A stretch of 64,000 bases of DNA. Source: Glebionis coronaria (Eukaryota > Streptophyta > Magnoliopsida > Asterales > Asteraceae). Below the pieces are notes generated by a model, which saw only the letters and a program-made list of their open reading frames with translations, was not told the origin of the DNA and ran no database searches. Location: NCBI GenBank assembly GCA_025667525.1, contig CM046882.1:549828630-549892629 (forward strand), given 5' to 3'. Made by a program: the position numbers and the translations under genes. Shown in pieces: positions 60,555 to 64,000 of this stretch (position 1 is its first letter; every line of letters starts with the position of its first letter).

Positions 60555-62165
60555 GTGAAGTTTATGATCACTCGTAATCAAGCAAAACGAGCTCGTAAAC
60601 GTCTTCAAAAGCAAGCCAATCAAGAGACGTTGATTGTTGAAGAACCTCCAATTGTTGAACCTATTGTAGAACAAGAAGTCGTCATGGCTAATCGTACTAT
60701 GATGGAGTTGCTACAAGCACCCACCGAGGGTTTTGGAGAGGCTATTGTGATTCCCGCCATCCTTGCGAAGAATTTCGAGATTAAGACGGGTTTAATGTCG
60801 ATGTTGCAAGCAAATAAGTTTAGAGGTCACGAGAAAGACAACCCGCATTACCACATTAGGAATTTTAACCGTCTCACCGCTACTAGCAAGTTTAAGGATG
60901 TTCCACATGACGCCATTAAGATGATGTTGTTTCCATACTCGTTGGATGGACCCGCAAAAATTTGGCTCGAGAAAGAACCGTCAAATTCGATTTTGACATG
61001 GGCCGATATCGTTTCTAAGTTTGTGAACAAGTTTTTTCCACCATCTAAAACAACACACTTGAAAAATGAGATTTCACGATTTGTACAAAGAAATAATGAA
61101 AGTTTTTCAATGGCATGGGAACGATTTAAAGAAATGTTACATGAATGTCCACACCATGATTTTACGGAATTGCATCAAGTTGATACTTTTTATAATGGGC
61201 TTAATGATCATGAAGGAGATTATTTGAATGCCGCCGCGGGTGGTAATTTTTTGGGCAAGACGACAAATGAGGCTTAACAAATCATCGAGAATAGATCTAA
61301 GGTTTATAGCCCTCGTAACACACCGAGTGTTGCCAATTTGGGTTCGTCATCTTCGTCACAATCGTCTCGTAGCATTAATGCCTTACATGATGAAGCTAAT
61401 GAGGAAAATCGGTTTTTTGATAGATTTGCTAATCTTATGTCCCATTGGAAGGCTCAAGAAGCTTCCAATTCCGCTTCGGTTAAAGCGGTTGCTAAGAGTT
61501 GTTTATCTTGTGGGGGAGCTCATGATCTTTCCGAGTGCATTACCGCGGATGGTAACACTTCGAGTGCTTATGTAGCAACGGGAACTTACAACCAAAACGG
61601 CCAAGGTTCCCGCCAAAATCAAGCTCCACCAAACCAAAATGTTAACAATTATCGAAACAACAACCAAGGTAATTACCAAGGCAATTCACGCAATTACAAC
61701 AAAGGGAATTATCAAAATGGGAATGGACAAATTTCTAATCAAAATCAAAACCGTGATTTTCAAAACACTACACAAGGTTTTCAAAATGCTCACACTAAAA
61801 ATTTGCAAGGAGAATTTTTGGATTATGCTAAAGCAAATGATGCTAAATTTGATAACATGCAACGTGAGATGATTAGCTTAAGATCCGAGTTGAAAAACGA
61901 GCTTAAAAATGAACTTGCTAATGAACTTAAAACTCATGCAAACAAAATGGAAGGAAATGTCCAACGTCTTCAACAAAACCAACAAAAGATGGAATTAGGA
62001 CAACATGAGATTAAGCAAGAATTATTAAAAGCGGATGCTAGGCAATCAAAATTTGAGGACCGAATGGCTAAGATGTTTGAAGCAATCATGTGTAAACCCT
62101 CTTCCTCGGGTGGTCTTCCTAGTGATACCATTGCAAACCCGAAGGGAGAAATGAAGGTTATTACT
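60555..62165 (+). pseudogene. Gag polyprotein of the plus-strand Athila-like element
   Basis: Start MITRNQAKRARKRLQKQANQ. Capsid marks: NKFRGHEKDNPHYHIRNFNRL, AIKMMLFPYSLDGPAKIWLE, TWADIVSKFVNKFFPPS, AWERFKEMLHECPHHDF, DTFYNGLNDHEGDYLNAAAGG. A TAA at 61275-61277 (from an expected CAA codon) interrupts the same frame, which goes on to the knuckle CLSCGGAHDLSEC, an Asn/Gln/Gly-rich stretch (QNRNYN-like repeats, 61600-61790) and a coiled coil (LKNELKNELANELKTHANKM). A one-base loss near 62166 shifts the frame before the protease. Same protein family as the gag at 46366. Confidence 0.85.
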
Positions 62166-63880
62166 ACAGAAGTGGTAAAACTTTCAAGGAACCAATCTCT
62201 CGTCCAAGTACTTCTACGGATAAGGAAATCGAGAAAGAACCCGAGGTGATGGTCGAAAAGGAGCACATTACAATCCCACGAAGTACCGCTCAAACCACAC
62301 CTACGGTTGAACCAATACCAATCATGGAACCCGAGTTTCCAAGGCCGTTGCCTAATGACCAACCCACACCACCTTTACCCTACCCTTCGAGACGAAACAA
62401 AGAAAAAGCACAAGAACGGAACAATTATCAATTTGAGCTATTTATGAAAATGTTTCGTGATATGCATTTTAACATAAGTTTTGCCGACGCTCTTATCATG
62501 ATGCCTCGATTCGCCGCAAACTTCAAAAGTATGCTAAACAACAAAGAGAAGTTACAACAATCGTCTAGTTGTTCATCGGTTTTTCTTAGCCGCATACCAC
62601 AAAAAGTCGGTGATCCCGGTAAATTTTTGATTTCGTGTGCAATTCAAGATATGGAGGAATGCTACGCCTTGGCCGATCTTGGTGCTAGTATTAATTTAAT
62701 GCCTCTTGAGATTTTCAAATCGCTTTCGCTTCTGGCTCTTACTCCTTCGAACATGTCTATCGAGATGGCCGATCATTCTACGATTTTAGCATGTGGAGTA
62801 GCCGAGGACGTTTTCGTTAAAGTAGGAAAGTTTTACTATCCCGTTGACTTTATCGTTGTAGACATTCCTATCGATTGAAAAGTTCCTCTCATTTTGGGTC
62901 GTTCATTTTTGGATACATCAAGAGCACTTATTGATGTTCATGCTCGAAAAATCACCCTTCGTTTCAATGAGGAAGAACTTGTCATCAATGCAACACAAAA
63001 CTCCAATCTTTCTCATGTCTATTCTATTGCAACTTTAAACCATGGTGATTCAACCAATGTCGTTTGCAAAGAATTTTCACCAAGAGTTTTAGGAAATGTC
63101 GCCAAAAACAATTTATCATTTCCTCCGCCGGTGGAGGTTATGAGTGTAAAGCCTACAAAGAAGAAACCGTCAATACTTGAATCGAAAAATCTTTCGCCTC
63201 ACCTCGAACATTCATTCTTGAAAAGTGTTGATAAGTTGCCGGTTTCTACGGAAGATCCTTCGGATGATGAATATGTAGACCCCGATGGGGAGGTTTTCTT
63301 CGTCGATAAACGTTTTGAAAACTTGCCACCACCTAAACCAAAAAGATTTCAAAATGTGAGAATTTTTAGTGTGACTAACATTGCTTTAGAAACACCAAAT
63401 ATTTTCGACATAATCAAAAAGGGTTTTCATAAAGAGAGTTCAAAAGATAACAAAGGAAAAGATTTTAAATGTGATTTAATTGATTTTTCTACAAATCTAA
63501 CTCCGTCATCACCACGTGTTTTGAGTGCTACAAGCTCGTCTACTCCTTTTGACGATGCTTTGTGTGGCTCTAGTATGGAGGAAGCCCCTTATGTTCCCTC
63601 ATCCTTGTCCACCGAGGACGAGATTTTCGATCCCGGAATTTCATGTAAAGGGAGATCTCGGTCTTCCACCGATGCAATAAATGGAAAATCTTTCTATTTG
63701 CTTGGTGCGAGTCTACCTCGAGTAGCTCAAAAGTTTGTCTTACCAATTGTCCCACCCTTCTACTTCTCATCTCTTTTCTTCAAACTCTTTAAGTTTATGG
63801 CACATGTTGAAGTGGCGTTTATTTGTTTTTCCAATGAAAACGAGAACGCCATCTTCGACCCCGGTATTTTGCATCATTAA
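62166..63880 (+). pseudogene. Protease and FDPGI tail of the plus-strand element
   Basis: After the frameshift: FEPISRP region, NFKSMLNNKEKLQQ, then the aspartic protease EECYALADLGASINLMP with the active Asp, and FIVVDIPID. A TGA at 62876-62878 breaks it just before VPLILGRSFLDTSRALIDV. More than 300 residues follow to the stop at 63880: acidic, Ser-rich, with KPTKKKP, DPSDDEYVDPDGEVFFVD and two FDPGI copies (EIFDPGISCKG, AIFDPGILHH). The tail has no reverse transcriptase, unlike a full Athila. A short palindrome 'aaggacttagtcctt' follows the stop codon. Confidence 0.8.
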
Positions 63881-64000
63881 AGGACTTAGTCCTTAATATC
63901 GGTTGCTTTTTGGGCCTTGTTTATCATGTAATCCCCACCAAAAATTGACCACACCATAATTATCCCTAAATGTTCACATTATATGGGGATCGAGTCGAGC
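63881..64000 (+). other. Element sequence running off the window
   Basis: 120 bases, no open frame recognised. Whether a pol gene or the 3' LTR follows cannot be seen. Confidence 0.5.

Overview
The window reads as nuclear DNA of a flowering plant, probably Asteraceae. Histone H4 has the plant-type residues Ile60 and Arg77. Genes carry GT-AG introns. Background DNA is AT-rich, and most of the length is transposable element. The family-level guess rests on remembered styles of Athila, Helitron and Harbinger proteins and is inference.

Left part (1-24122): apart from short repeats, this is dominated by a 7.56-kb segmental duplication, copy A 3991-11547 and copy B 16564-24122. Each copy holds a histone H4 gene, two broken GH18 chitinase-like genes, a four-exon fragment of P5CS (proline synthesis), an RNase H-like fragment and a fragment of a conserved plant protein of unknown role. 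Between the copies lie a tRNA-Ala(AGC) and an apparently intact five-exon MFS transporter of the organic cation/carnitine transporter 7 type. H4 (twice), the tRNA and the transporter are the only genes that look functional. The last 2 kb of the two copies, including H4, show no difference, whereas the rest differs at many sites.

Middle part (24122-41407): AT-rich repeats, a 54-bp-arm foldback, a Harbinger-like element with only the Myb/SANT ORF, then a roughly 10-kb Helitron. The Helitron has decayed Rep/helicase and RPA-like genes, a 123-codon antisense ORF in the last RPA intron, and a textbook hairpin + CTAG|T end at 38364. It abuts a cyclin-T pseudogene that is split by a second element, which contains a CACTA-like MITE, which in turn contains a hAT MITE with a perfect 8-bp target duplication.

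Right part (41408-64000): LTR retroelements. In order: a plus-strand Athila-like relic with three GC-rich hairpins in its leader; a minus-strand gag-protease element (LTR 48228-50088) inserted into the LTR of a copia-like element that has lost gag-pol; a minus-strand partial LTR element; and a plus-strand Athila-like gag-protease element with a very long LTR that runs to the window end. No reverse transcriptase domain was seen.

I found no defence system, CRISPR or gene cluster. The most unusual signals are the sequence-identical H4 tract, the nested antisense ORF in the Helitron, the leader hairpins, and the shared FDPGI tail of the two gag-protease elements.
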